Of a stretch of DNA of 64,000 bases, positions 50,458 through 59,171 are shown in pieces (the first letter of the stretch is position 1; each line of letters begins with the position of its first letter). The notes below the pieces were generated by a model. That model had not been told where the DNA came from. It ran no database searches and saw only the letters and a program-made list of their open reading frames with translations. Both the position numbers and the translations under genes were made by a program. This DNA is from Bradyrhizobium sp. NDS-1 (GTDB lineage Bacteria; Pseudomonadota; Alphaproteobacteria; Rhizobiales; Xanthobacteraceae). The DNA is taken from positions 3,147,501-3,211,500 of the forward strand of contig NZ_CP136628.1 of NCBI RefSeq assembly GCF_032918005.1, given 5' to 3'.

Positions 50458-51708
50458 TTACGCCAACACCCCTACCACCGCTCCCATCAAGCACGTCGTC
50501 AGCGTCCCCGACACGATCGACTTCAGTCCGAGCGCGTTGATCTCCGCGCGCCGCTCCGGCGCCATCACGCCCAGGCCGCCGATCATGATGCCGAGGCTGG
50601 CGAAATTGGCGAAGCCGCACATCGCATAGAGCATGATCAGGCGCGAGCGCGGATCGAGCGCGTCGGGCGGCAGCTTCGAGAAGTCGACATAGGCGATCAA
50701 TTCGTTGAGCACGGTCTTGGTGCCCATCAGGCTGCCGGCCGTCACCGCCTGATCCCACGGCAATCCCATCAGCCAGCACACCGGCGCCATCACGAGCCCA
50801 AGCAGGCGCTGCAACGAGATCGCGGCACCGCCGATGTGCGGCAAGAGGCCGAGCATGGCGTTGACGAGATAGACCAGCGCCACCAGCACCAGCAGCATCG
50901 CGACGATGTTGATCAGCAGCTCGATGCCTGCGCTGGTGCCCTTCACGATCGCATCCATCGTGCCGGACACCTCCGTCTCGGGGTCCTCCAACGCTCCGCC
51001 GGTACGCTTGTCGAAGGTTTCAGGGACCATGATCAGGCTGATGAGGATCGCGGCCGGTGCGCCCAGCACGGAAGCGATGACGAAATGCGCGGCGGCATCC
51101 GGGATGAGGGGGGCAAGGAACGTCGCATAGAGCACGAGCACGGTGCCCGCGATCCCGGCCATGCCGCCGGTCATCACCAGGAACAGCTCGCTGCGGGTCA
51201 TCTGGGCAAGATACGGCCGCACGAACAGCGGCGCCTCCACCATGCCGAGAAAGATGTTGGCGGCCGTCGACAGGCCCACGGCGCCGCCGACGCCCAGCGT
51301 CCGCTCCAGCAGCCAGGCCATGCCGCGCACGATCGGCGGCAGCACGCGCCAGTAGAACAGCAGCGTCGTGAGCACGCTCATGACCAGCACGATCGGCAGC
51401 GCCTGGAACGCCAGGATGAAATCGGCGCCCGGCACTTTGACATCGAAGGGCAAGGGGCCGCCGCCGACATAGCCGAACACGAAGGCGGAGCCGGCGCGCG
51501 AGGCCGCCGAAATTGCACCGACGGCGTCGTTGATGGCACCGAAGGCGCGCGCGACGACCGGCAGCTTCAGGAGCACGATCGCGGTGACGAAGGTGGCGAG
51601 GAGCCCGATCGCCGCCTGCCGCAGCGACACGGCGCGGCGATTCTCTGCCAGCGCGAAGGCGATCAACAGCAATGCGAAAATGCCGAGTGCCGATTGCAAG
51701 CGCAGCAT
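50458..51708 (-). CDS. nupC: Concentrative nucleoside transporter (NupC/CNT family)
   Basis: 416-residue integral membrane protein with about 10 helices. Family segments: AFVFGYVGGGPLP, VLPPIVRGMAWLLERTLGVGGAVGLSTAANIFLGMVEAPLFVRPYLAQMTRSELFLVMTGGMAGIAGTVLVLYATFL, and C-terminal GTKTVLNELIAYVDFSKLP and FANFASLGIMIGGLGVMAPERR. CNT proteins import nucleosides with protons or sodium across the inner membrane. The nucleoside specificity cannot be told. The protein starts at MLRLQSALG; the gene is monocistronic and divergent from the MFS gene. Confidence 0.93.
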   Translation of the reverse strand: MLRLQSALGIFALLLIAFALAENRRAVSLRQAAIGLLATFVTAIVLLKLPVVARAFGAINDAVGAISAASRAGSAFVFGYVGGGPLPFDVKVPGADFILAFQALPIVLVMSVLTTLLFYWRVLPPIVRGMAWLLERTLGVGGAVGLSTAANIFLGMVEAPLFVRPYLAQMTRSELFLVMTGGMAGIAGTVLVLYATFLAPLIPDAAAHFVIASVLGAPAAILISLIMVPETFDKRTGGALEDPETEVSGTMDAIVKGTSAGIELLINIVAMLLVLVALVYLVNAMLGLLPHIGGAAISLQRLLGLVMAPVCWLMGLPWDQAVTAGSLMGTKTVLNELIAYVDFSKLPPDALDPRSRLIMLYAMCGFANFASLGIMIGGLGVMAPERRAEINALGLKSIVSGTLTTCLMGAVVGVLA

Positions 51709-51852
51709 GATGTCCCCAAACCCTCAATGATTATGGCCGCGCCTGCGTTGCAAAGGCAATGCCGGGAGATGCGGGAGACGCCGGACTGTTGACAAGCGGG
51801 GCTGCCTCAGTCACGCGGGGGCCGTCGATATCAGGGGGCGAGCGGTCCGAGG

Positions 51853-53118
51853 GTGACCCAAGAGGCGATCCAGGAGACGGTGCCGGAGCAGCCATCATCC
51901 GGCCATCCGCCGGTCAGCGTCCGCGCGCTGCTCGCCCACCGCGCCTTCCTGTTCTTCCTGCTTTCGCGCAGCCTGTCGCGCTTTTCCAGCCAGATCGCGG
52001 CGGTCGCGATCGGCTGGCAGATATATGATCTCACCGGCTCGGCTTTCGATCTCGGCATGGTCGGTCTGGTCCAGTTCCTTCCTACCGCGCTGCTGGTGTT
52101 CGTCGCCGGCCATGCCGCCGACCGCTACGAGCGCAAGCGCGTCGTTCAGCTCTGCCAGCTCGTGGAAGCCGCGACCGCGCTCTATCTCGCAACCATCACC
52201 TATCTCGGCGCGGCCAGCGAGGTGCAGATCTTCATCGCGACTTTCGTGCTCGGCATTGCCGGCGCGTTCGAGAGCCCGACCACGGCGGCGCTGCTGCCGG
52301 CGATCGCGCCGCAGGGCTCGCTCCAGCGCGCCACTGCCGTCTCCAGCGGCGCGGCGCAGGTCGCGACCATCACCGGCCCGGCGCTCGGCGGACTTGCTTA
52401 CGCAATCGCCCCGCATCTCGCCTATGTCGTGATGCTGCTGTTCTGGATTCTTGGGATGATCCTGACCGGCTTCATCCGGCCGCGCCCGCAGGCGATCGCG
52501 AAGGAGGGGATGGACTCGGACAACATCTTCGCCGGCGTCCGCTTCATCCGCAGCAATCCCGCGATCCTCGGCACCATCTCGCTCGACCTGTTCGCGGTGC
52601 TGTTCGGCGGCGTCACTGCGCTGTTGCCGATCTATGCCCGCGATATCCTCCAGACCGGCCCGGTCGGGCTTGGCGTGCTGCGCGCGGCGCCCGCGGTCGG
52701 CGCGCTCTTGATGACCATGGTGCTGGCGCGTCACGCCATCTCCAGGCATGTGGGCCTGCGCATGTTCCAGGCCGTGATCGTGTTCGGCCTCGCCACGATC
52801 GTGTTCGCGCTGTCGTCCTGGATGTGGCTGTCGGTGCTCGCGCTCGCCGTGCTCGGCGCGGCCGACACGATCAGCGTGGTGATCCGCTTCTCGCTGGTGC
52901 AGCTCGCAACGCCCGACGAGATGCGCGGCCGGGTCGGCGCGGTCAATTTCCTCTTCATCAACGCCTCGAACCAGCTCGGCCAGTTCGAGAGCGGCGTGGC
53001 CGCCGCGCTGCTCGGCGCCATGCCCGCCGCCGTATTCGGCGGCGTTGCCACCGTCGCGGTGGCGCTGCTCTGGATGAAGCTGTTTCCCAGCCTGCGGAAG
53101 GTGGAGAGCTTGGAGTAA
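51853..53118 (+). CDS. MFS transporter
   Basis: 421 residues with 12 predicted helices. After a short polar start, ALLAHRAFLFFLLSRSLSRFSSQIAAVAIGWQIYDLTGSAFDLGMVGLVQFLPTALLVFVAGHAADRYERKRVV carries the loop 2-3 motif (GHAADRYERK) of the major facilitator superfamily; VRFIRSNPAILGTISLDLFAVLFGGVTALLPIYARDILQTGPVGLG starts the second half. It is closest to Enterobactin-exporter/MFS_3-type drug exporters. The GTG at 51853 is the likely start. A family A repeat follows 17 nt after the stop. Substrate unknown. Confidence 0.88.
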   Translation: MTQEAIQETVPEQPSSGHPPVSVRALLAHRAFLFFLLSRSLSRFSSQIAAVAIGWQIYDLTGSAFDLGMVGLVQFLPTALLVFVAGHAADRYERKRVVQLCQLVEAATALYLATITYLGAASEVQIFIATFVLGIAGAFESPTTAALLPAIAPQGSLQRATAVSSGAAQVATITGPALGGLAYAIAPHLAYVVMLLFWILGMILTGFIRPRPQAIAKEGMDSDNIFAGVRFIRSNPAILGTISLDLFAVLFGGVTALLPIYARDILQTGPVGLGVLRAAPAVGALLMTMVLARHAISRHVGLRMFQAVIVFGLATIVFALSSWMWLSVLALAVLGAADTISVVIRFSLVQLATPDEMRGRVGAVNFLFINASNQLGQFESGVAAALLGAMPAAVFGGVATVAVALLWMKLFPSLRKVESLE

Positions 53119-53135
53119 GCCTCCGCTCTCTCCCC

Positions 53136-53251
53136 GTCATTGCGAGGAGCTCGCGACAAAATTGCGAAGCAATTTTGCGCTGATGCGACGAAGCAATCCA
53201 GAATCTCACCGCGGAGGCAGTCTGGATTGCTTCGTTGCGCTCGCAATGACG
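53136..53251. repeat. Palindromic repeat, family A, with an internal insertion
   Basis: Outer arms GTCATTGCGAGGAGC and GCGCTCGCAATGAC, inner parts GAAGCAATCCAGA and TCTGGATTGCTTCG. Between the left outer and inner arm is an insertion with its own hairpin (CAAAATTGC-GAA-GCAATTTTG, 53157-53177). It starts 17 nt after the MFS stop. Same family as 1747-1832. Confidence 0.92.
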
Positions 53252-53358
53252 ATTGTTGAGATAGTACGGGGACTTAACTCGTGTCACCGCCGCCGCCGAG
53301 CAGCAGCAGGCGCCTCTTGACGCCTACTGTGCATGGGGTTGTTTTCGCGTTTTTTGAT

Positions 53359-54117
53359 TTAGCCCCGTCCGACGAACGGCATCTTCGTCGCCATCACAGT
53401 CATGGTCAGCACGTTGGCGTCGAGCGGCAGGCCGGCCATGTAGGCGACGGCATCGCCGACCGCCTTGGCGTCCATGCGCGGCTCGTGCTTCGTCGTGCCG
53501 TCCGGCTGGAGCACGCCGGGGCCGTTGACCATGCGATCGGTCATCGGGGTCGCGGCATTGCCGATGTCGACCTGGCCGACCGCGATGTCGTACATGCGGC
53601 CGTCGAGATTGCTCGCCTTGGTCAGGCCGGTGATGGCGTGCTTGGTCGAGGTGTAGGCCGCCGAGAACGGCCGCGGCGCATGCGCCGAGATCGAGCCGTT
53701 GTTGATGATGCGGCCGCCGCGCGGGGTCTGGTCCTTCATGATGCGGAAGGCGTGCTGGGTGCACAGGAACGGACCGGTCAGGTTGGTGTTCACCACCGCC
53801 TGCCACTGCTCGAGGCCGAGGTCCTCGAAGTTCACGGCGGGCGCGCCCATGCCGGCATTGTTGAAGAGCACGTCGAGCCGGCCGTAGGTCGCCTTCACCT
53901 TGTCGAACAGCGCGGCGATCGAATCCGGCTTGGTCATGTCGGCGGTGACGCACAGGCTCTTGCCCGCGAGGCCGAGCTTTGCGGTCTCCTCGAGCATCTC
54001 CATCCGGCGTCCGACCAGCACCACGGTGAAGCCGGTGTTCATCAATGCCAGCGACGCTGCGCGTCCGACGCCGGTGCCGGCGCCCGTCACCACTGCGATC
54101 TTCTTTGCTTCACTCAT
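53359..54117 (-). CDS. Short-chain dehydrogenase/reductase (SDR)
   Basis: 252 residues: [30 protein letters not shown] (TGxxxGxG), [10 protein letters not shown] (NAG), [36 protein letters not shown] (catalytic Ser, Tyr, YTSTK) and a C-terminal [19 protein letters not shown]. The [16 protein letters not shown] segment is typical of SDRs that act on small ketones or sugars. It lies 22 nt downstream of the Anbu gene on the same strand, so it could be the last gene of that cluster. Confidence 0.88.
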   Translation of the reverse strand: MSEAKKIAVVTGAGTGVGRAASLALMNTGFTVVLVGRRMEMLEETAKLGLAGKSLCVTADMTKPDSIAALFDKVKATYGRLDVLFNNAGMGAPAVNFEDLGLEQWQAVVNTNLTGPFLCTQHAFRIMKDQTPRGGRIINNGSISAHAPRPFSAAYTSTKHAITGLTKASNLDGRMYDIAVGQVDIGNAATPMTDRMVNGPGVLQPDGTTKHEPRMDAKAVGDAVAYMAGLPLDANVLTMTVMATKMPFVGRG

Positions 54118-54139
54118 CGTTGCCTGCCTCTTCTCGCTG

Positions 54140-54898
54140 TCAGGTTTTCGGTTCTTTTTCGTTCTTGTAGGGCGGTCGCGGAATGTTCTGATGCGCCGCC
54201 CGCAGGGCCGCAGACCAGCGCGAGCGCAGATCGTGGAAATAGGGCTCGCCCGCCTCGATGCGGTGGTTGAGATCGGCCTCGCAGGCGTCGCTGCGTACCA
54301 CCAGGACGTCGATCGGCAGGCCGACGCCGAGATTCGAGCGCATGGTCGAGTCCATCGAGATCAGGCCCGTCTTCAGTGCCTCGTAGAGCTCGACGTCGTA
54401 GTGCATGGCGCGGTCGAGCACCGGCTTGCCGTATTTGTGCTCGCCGATCTGCAAATAGGGCGTGTCGGTGGTGCACTCGATGAAATTGCCGGCGGTGTAG
54501 ACCATGAACAGGCGCATCCGGGAGCCCTTGATCTGGCCGCCGAACAGGAACGAGACGTCGAAGGACACATCCTCGGATTTCAGCGCCGGCCCTTCGGTCG
54601 CGTGCACCGCCCGGATCGCCCGGCCGATGCGCTGGGCGGCCTGGAACATGGTCGGCGCGTTCATCAGCGTTTCGAGTTCGCCCGTGTCGGGGTCTTCCAG
54701 GCCTTCGGTCAGCGTCGACAGCACCGACTGGCTGATGGCGAGGTTGCCCGCGCTGGCGATCGCCATGATGCGCTCGCCGGGCTTGGAGAAGATGTGAAGC
54801 TTGCGGAAGGTCGAGACGTTGTCGAGACCCGCATTGGTGCGGGTATCGGCGATCATCACCAGACCGTCCCGAACCAGGATTCCGCAACAATAGGTCAT
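54140..54898 (-). CDS. Anbu-type proteasome-related peptidase
   Basis: 252 residues. Starting at 54898 the protein reads [38 protein letters not shown]; after Met removal Thr1 is the N-terminal nucleophile, Asp17 lies in IADTR and Lys32 in FRKLH, the catalytic set of Ntn hydrolases (HslV/proteasome beta). The rest matches the ancestral-beta-subunit (Anbu/BPH) family: [75 protein letters not shown]. Anbu forms rings or helices and is nearly always encoded with the ATP-grasp/alpha-E/transglutaminase genes found just upstream here. Confidence 0.92.
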   Translation of the reverse strand: MTYCCGILVRDGLVMIADTRTNAGLDNVSTFRKLHIFSKPGERIMAIASAGNLAISQSVLSTLTEGLEDPDTGELETLMNAPTMFQAAQRIGRAIRAVHATEGPALKSEDVSFDVSFLFGGQIKGSRMRLFMVYTAGNFIECTTDTPYLQIGEHKYGKPVLDRAMHYDVELYEALKTGLISMDSTMRSNLGVGLPIDVLVVRSDACEADLNHRIEAGEPYFHDLRSRWSAALRAAHQNIPRPPYKNEKEPKT

Positions 54899-54966
54899 TT
54901 CCAGTCCCCGAACGCGTTTGCGCGGAATTACTAGCCAATTTCGGGGAGGCATGAAACCCCCGAGCT

Positions 54967-55070
54967 GTCATTCCGGGGCGCGACGAAGTCGCGAGCCCGG
55001 AATCCATTCATCCACGAACCTTGCCGCCTGATGGATTCCGGGCTCGCGCTACGCGCACCCCGGAATGACG
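54967..55070. repeat. Palindromic repeat, family B, spacer form
   Basis: Left arm GTCATTCCGGGGCGCG...CGAGCCCGGAATCCAT, right arm ATGGATTCCGGGCTCGCG...CACCCCGGAATGAC with about 29 nt between. It lies within the Anbu cluster: 15 nt downstream of the AhpD-like stop (minus strand) and 68 nt upstream of the Anbu start. Confidence 0.93.
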
Positions 55071-55085
55071 ACGTGAGATGGCAGC

Positions 55086-55493
55086 CTATTCGCCGGCATC
55101 GACCAGAAACGCCTCATCAACCGGCACGCCGAGCGCCGTGACCAGCCGGTTCGTCTCCGCTGCCATGCCGACGATGGCAAGCAGCTCGCCATATTCGGCC
55201 TCGCTCATGCCCTTGGCCCGCGCGGCGGCGGTATGCGAATGGATGCAGTAGCTGCAGCCATGCGCGATCGAAACCGCGACATAGAGCATCTCCTTGACCT
55301 TGGGATCGAGCGCGCCCGGAGCCATCACCTCCTTGATGCTCTCCCAGGTCCGCCGCAGCGTCTTCGGATCATGTGCCAGAGCGCGCCAGAAATTGTTGAC
55401 GAAATCCGAGTTCCGCACTCTGCGGATATCGTCGAAGACGGCGCGCGCCTCAGTGGAGAGCTCATCGTCCGAAAGCAGCTTGACGGTTGCCAT
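55086..55493 (-). CDS. AhpD-like carboxymuconolactone-decarboxylase-family protein
   Basis: 135 residues of the CMD/AhpD family: MLYVAVSIAHGCSYCIHSHTAAARAKGMSEAEYGELLAIVGMA contains the CSYC (CxxC) redox pair and the following His, as in alkylhydroperoxidase D. PcaC-type decarboxylases lack this CxxC, so a thiol-peroxidase or disulfide-reductase role is more likely. Start at 55493 (MATVKLLSDDELS). It lies inside the Anbu/transglutaminase cluster on the same strand. Confidence 0.87.
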   Translation of the reverse strand: MATVKLLSDDELSTEARAVFDDIRRVRNSDFVNNFWRALAHDPKTLRRTWESIKEVMAPGALDPKVKEMLYVAVSIAHGCSYCIHSHTAAARAKGMSEAEYGELLAIVGMAAETNRLVTALGVPVDEAFLVDAGE

Positions 55494-55556
55494 GGGATAC
55501 CTCGCACAGGACAGTTTGGGCGAGTGTAGCACGTCCCGGCATTTGGACGGTTGCGT

Positions 55557-56405
55557 CTAGCTTTGCCACTGTGACTGCGATTGCGACTGTCCGCCGCGGC
55601 CGGCCTGCTCGACCTTGACCGTCACTGTCAGCGTCTCCGGGCCGCCGCCATAACGGGTGCCGCGCACGGGGGCGGCGCCGAGATAGTCAAGCCCGATCGC
55701 GACGCGGACATGGGCGTCGGTGGCGCAGATGCTGTTGGCGGGATCGAAGCCGACCCAGCCGAGATCAGGCACGTAGGCCTCGGCCCAGGCGTGGCCTGCA
55801 TCTTGGTGCACCGTGCCATCCGAGCGCAGGAAGTGGCCGGAGACGAAACGCGCTGGCACGCCGCCGCTACGGGCGCAGGCGATGAAGATATGCGCATAGT
55901 CCTGGCACACGCCGCGCTTGAGGGCGAAGGCCTCGGCTGCCGAAGTGCCGCTGTTGGTCGGGTCCTCGTCGAAGGTCATGTGATCACCGATCTCGGCCAT
56001 CAACGTGTGCAGGAAGCCAAGCGTGTCGCTCTCGGCCTCGCTGCGCAACTGGCGCGCAACCGCCATCATCGCCGGATTGACGGTGGTGAGGTCGGTGGAG
56101 CGCAGGAACATGCCGGCTGGAAAGCGCTCGTCGGTGCCGCGCAGCACGCCGCCTGTGTCGTGGGTCTCGATCAGTCCTTCGGCGATGATCTTGATGTCGT
56201 CGACCGGTCCGCAGGACAGCACGTGGGTGACGTTGCCGAACGCGTCCTCATGGGTGTCGAGTTTGGTGTCCGTGGAGACGTCGATCTGCCATTCCGCCAC
56301 ATATTGCCCGTCATGGCTGCCGGGCGTCATGCGCAGGATCTGGATCACGCTCGTGGCCGGCGGCTCGTAGCGATAGGTCGTGGTGTGCAGGATTCGCAGG
56401 CGCAT
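55557..56405 (-). CDS. Transglutaminase-like cysteine peptidase (alpha-E/ATP-grasp cluster)
   Basis: 282 residues: an N-terminal bacterial transglutaminase-associated domain (MRLRILHTTTYRYEPPATSVIQILRMTP), then the papain-like core with Cys167 (KRGVCQDYAHIFIACARS), His205 (DAGHAWAEAYVP) and Asp221 (GWVGFDPANS). Such proteins may hydrolyse or form isopeptide bonds. The gene lies between the alpha-E gene and the AhpD-like gene in the conserved cluster. Start at 56405, ATG after GGTTCTAG-type sequence on the minus strand. A C-terminal Gln/Ser-rich tail (GGQSQSQSQWQS) is unusual. Confidence 0.9.
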   Translation of the reverse strand: MRLRILHTTTYRYEPPATSVIQILRMTPGSHDGQYVAEWQIDVSTDTKLDTHEDAFGNVTHVLSCGPVDDIKIIAEGLIETHDTGGVLRGTDERFPAGMFLRSTDLTTVNPAMMAVARQLRSEAESDTLGFLHTLMAEIGDHMTFDEDPTNSGTSAAEAFALKRGVCQDYAHIFIACARSGGVPARFVSGHFLRSDGTVHQDAGHAWAEAYVPDLGWVGFDPANSICATDAHVRVAIGLDYLGAAPVRGTRYGGGPETLTVTVKVEQAGRGGQSQSQSQWQS

Positions 56406-56420
56406 GGGGGTTCTAGCTCG

Positions 56421-56501
56421 GTCATTCCGGGGCGGCTCGAAGAGCCGAACCCGGAATCTCGAGATTCCGGGTTCGATGCTTCGCATCGCCCCGGAATGAC
56501 G
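56421..56501. repeat. Palindromic repeat, family B, compact form
   Basis: Arms GTCATTCCGGGGCGGCTCG...CGAACCCGG and CCGGGTTCGATGC...GCCCCGGAATGAC joined by AATCTCGAGATT. On the minus strand it begins 23 nt after the alpha-E stop and ends 15 nt before the transglutaminase start, inside the cluster. Confidence 0.94.
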
Positions 56502-56524
56502 AAGGGTGAGTGGGGCGGTCCTGA

Positions 56525-57469
56525 CTAGATCAAATACTGCTTCGTGATGATTTCGCCCAGCCTGGAATTGTCCGTGATGAATTCCTGAATGAATTCATGC
56601 ACGCCATGCTGGAAAATGTCGTTCATGTTGCTGTGTTCCAGCCGGTTGCGGATGCCGCGGGCGTGGCGCTGGGCGGGACCCTGGCGGCCATAGGCGACGC
56701 CGATCTGGTCGAGGTTGCGCACGAGATTGCCGTAGCAGCTGGCCAGCGAGCGCGGCAGCGTGTCGTTGAGGATGAGCAGGTCCGCGATCAGCCAGGGCTT
56801 CAGCGTCTCGCGGTAGACCCAGTGATAGGCCGTCAGCGCCGAGACCGACCGGAGGATCGAGCTCCACTGATAGAAGTCGAGGGGCCCGCCGACATGCTCC
56901 TCCTCGGGCAGCAGCACGTGATACTTCACGTCGAGAATGCGGGCGGTGTTGTCGGCGCGCTCCAGATGCACGCCCATCCGCGAGAACCAGTAGGCGTCGT
57001 TGCGCAGCATGGTCCGGTAGGCCGAGCCGTCGAAGCGCAGCGATGTCTCCTGCACGAAGCGGAGAAATTTGGCGAGGTCCTCACGCGTCGAGGTGCCTTT
57101 GCTCCAGACTGCCTGCAACTCGATCCAGGCCGAGTTGATGGTGTCCCACATCTCGCTGGTCAGCGCCGTGCGCACCGAGCGCGAGTTCAGCCGTGCCGCC
57201 TCGATGCAGTTCCTGATCGAGGAGGGATTGTTCGCCGAGAACGAGAGGTAGTCGACGACGTTGTGCTCGTTGGCTTCGTCGTAGGTCTGATAGAAGCTGG
57301 CGGCGACGCCGGCGGTGAGAAGCGCCGAGTCCCATTCGTTGGTCTTGCCGACATAGGCGGCGGGAAGCGCGGTGACGCGCAGGGTCGCATCGATGGTGCG
57401 CGCGAGATATTCGGCCCGTTCGACGTAGCGGGCGAGCCAATAGAGGTTTTCGGCGGTACGCGACAGCAT
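56525..57469 (-). CDS. Alpha-E domain protein
   Basis: 314-residue helical protein of the alpha-E family: MLSRTAENLYWLARYVERAEYLARTIDATLRV at the N-terminus (the RxxxNLYWxxRYxERAE signature), AYWFSRMGVHLERADNTARILDVKYHVLLP in the middle, and a second related repeat near the end. Its function is not established. It is predicted, from conserved clustering, to work with the ATP-grasp ligase encoded 4 nt upstream in peptide synthesis or modification. Confidence 0.92.
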   Translation of the reverse strand: MLSRTAENLYWLARYVERAEYLARTIDATLRVTALPAAYVGKTNEWDSALLTAGVAASFYQTYDEANEHNVVDYLSFSANNPSSIRNCIEAARLNSRSVRTALTSEMWDTINSAWIELQAVWSKGTSTREDLAKFLRFVQETSLRFDGSAYRTMLRNDAYWFSRMGVHLERADNTARILDVKYHVLLPEEEHVGGPLDFYQWSSILRSVSALTAYHWVYRETLKPWLIADLLILNDTLPRSLASCYGNLVRNLDQIGVAYGRQGPAQRHARGIRNRLEHSNMNDIFQHGVHEFIQEFITDNSRLGEIITKQYLI

Positions 57470-57473
57470 CTGT

Positions 57474-58892
57474 CTACTCGTCCAGGATCCAGGTGTCTTT
57501 GGTGCCGCCGCCCTGGCTGGAATTGACCACCAGGGAGCCTTCCTTCAGCGCGACGCGTGTCAGTCCGCCCGGCACGATGGTGGTGCTCTTGCTGCCGGTG
57601 AGCACGAAGGGCCGCAAATCGACATGGCGTGGCGCAAGGCCCGACGCCGTGCAGGTCGGGCAGGTCGACAGCGCCAGCGTCGGCTGCGCGATGAAACCTT
57701 CGGGCTCGCGCTTGAGCTTCTCGCGAAACGCTTCGATCGTCGCTTTGGTCGCGGCGGGGCCGATCAGCATGCCGTAGCCGCCGGAGCCGTGAACCTCCTT
57801 GACGACGAGCTCGCTCAAGTTGTCCAGCACGTAGGCGAGATCCTTCGGCTCGCGGCAGCGCCAGGTTTGCACGTTCTTCAGGATCGGCTCCTCGCCGAGA
57901 TAGAATTTCACGATGTCGGGCATGTAGGAGTAGATCGCCTTGTCGTCGGCGATTCCTGTGCCGACCGCATTGGCGAGCGTGATGTTGCCGGCCGCATATG
58001 CCGACATCAGCCCGGGCACGCCGAGCACGGAATCCGGGCGGAAGGTGAGGGGGTCGAGGAAGTCGTCGTCGACGCGGCGATAGATGACGTCGACCCGCTT
58101 CAGCCCTTCCGTCGTCCGCATGAACACTTCGTTGTTCTTGACGATGAGATCGCGGCCCTCGACCAGCTCGATACCGAGCTTGTCGGCAAGGAAGGAGTGC
58201 TCGTAATAGGCCGAGTTGTAGACGCCGGGCGTGAGCAGGGCCACCGTCGGCTCGCCCGATGCGCTTTGCGGCGCGACGGAGCGGAGCGCCGAAAGCAGCT
58301 CGTCCGGATAGCGCTCGACCGGCGCCACCCTGTGGCGGGCGAACAGATCCGGAAACAGCCGCATCATGATCTCGCGGTTCTCCAGCATGTAGGACACGCC
58401 GGACGGCGTCCGCGCATTGTCCTCCAGCACGATGAAGTCCTCGGCGTCGACCCGGACGATGTCGATGCCGGCGATGTGCACGTAGACGTCGTGCGGCACC
58501 TGCTGGCCGTTCATCTCGGGCCGGAAGACGGGATTCTGGAAGATCAGATCGTCGGGCACGATCTCGGCGCGCAGGATGTCGCGGCCGTGATAGATGTCGC
58601 GCAGGAACATGTTGAGCGCGCGCACGCGCTGCTTCAGGCCCTTTTCCAGCAGGGTCCATTCCTTGCCGGACATGATCCGCGGGATGACGTCGAAGGGGAT
58701 CAGGCGTTCGGTGGATTCGGCCTCGCCATAAACGGCGAAGGTGATGCCGATGCGGCGGAACAGGAGCTCGGCCTCCTGGCGGCGATATTCGAGCGCCTCG
58801 GGCGGCGTCTCCTTGAGCCAGCGCGCCAGCTCCTGGTAGGCGGGGCGAAGATCCCCGCCGGGAATATTCATCTCATCAAACGCGACTGCCAT
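57474..58892 (-). CDS. Circularly permuted ATP-grasp family protein
   Basis: 472 residues of the CP ATP-grasp (COG2308) group: TFAVYGEAESTERLIPFDVIPRIMSGKEW near residue 50, LEDNARTPSGVSYMLENREIMMRLFPDLFA, VYNSAYYEHSFLADKLGIELVEGRDLIV, GTGIADDKAIYSYMPDIVKFYLGEEPIL and VVKEVHGSGGYGMLIGP. ATP-grasp enzymes join a carboxylate to an amine or thiol with ATP. It heads the cluster; the ATG at 58892 gives MAVAFDEMN, and a longer ORF upstream would be of different composition. Substrate not known. Confidence 0.92.
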   Translation of the reverse strand: MAVAFDEMNIPGGDLRPAYQELARWLKETPPEALEYRRQEAELLFRRIGITFAVYGEAESTERLIPFDVIPRIMSGKEWTLLEKGLKQRVRALNMFLRDIYHGRDILRAEIVPDDLIFQNPVFRPEMNGQQVPHDVYVHIAGIDIVRVDAEDFIVLEDNARTPSGVSYMLENREIMMRLFPDLFARHRVAPVERYPDELLSALRSVAPQSASGEPTVALLTPGVYNSAYYEHSFLADKLGIELVEGRDLIVKNNEVFMRTTEGLKRVDVIYRRVDDDFLDPLTFRPDSVLGVPGLMSAYAAGNITLANAVGTGIADDKAIYSYMPDIVKFYLGEEPILKNVQTWRCREPKDLAYVLDNLSELVVKEVHGSGGYGMLIGPAATKATIEAFREKLKREPEGFIAQPTLALSTCPTCTASGLAPRHVDLRPFVLTGSKSTTIVPGGLTRVALKEGSLVVNSSQGGGTKDTWILDE

Positions 58893-59171
58893 AGATCCCG
58901 ACTTGTCTCCGCAAGGCGTTGCGCCATTGGACAGGCCGCCAGGCCTCCGTGAAGACCGCAACGTCCCGTGGCCATGCGGCAAGAGTGCATGACTTTCATG
59001 TGGTAGCAAGGGCCGGGCCAGCGGGATAAGCATGGACTGGCAGCATTTGCCGGGGATGGCCGGCGGCTTGCCTGAAAAAATGGCTGAGGACTGCTTATTT
59101 CGACAGCAAAACCGCGTGACTTCAACGCGTTACCTCGGCAAAGTTGGCGCCACAGGTGAGGGACTTAAGTT
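58893..59171. other. Intergenic region between the ATP-grasp cluster and cinA-like gene
   Basis: About 280 bp between divergent genes. It should hold the promoters of both units. AAAAAATGGCTGAGGACTGCTTATTTC near 59075 is AT-richer than its surroundings, but I cannot assign -35/-10 boxes with confidence. No ORF or repeat is evident. Confidence 0.4.
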
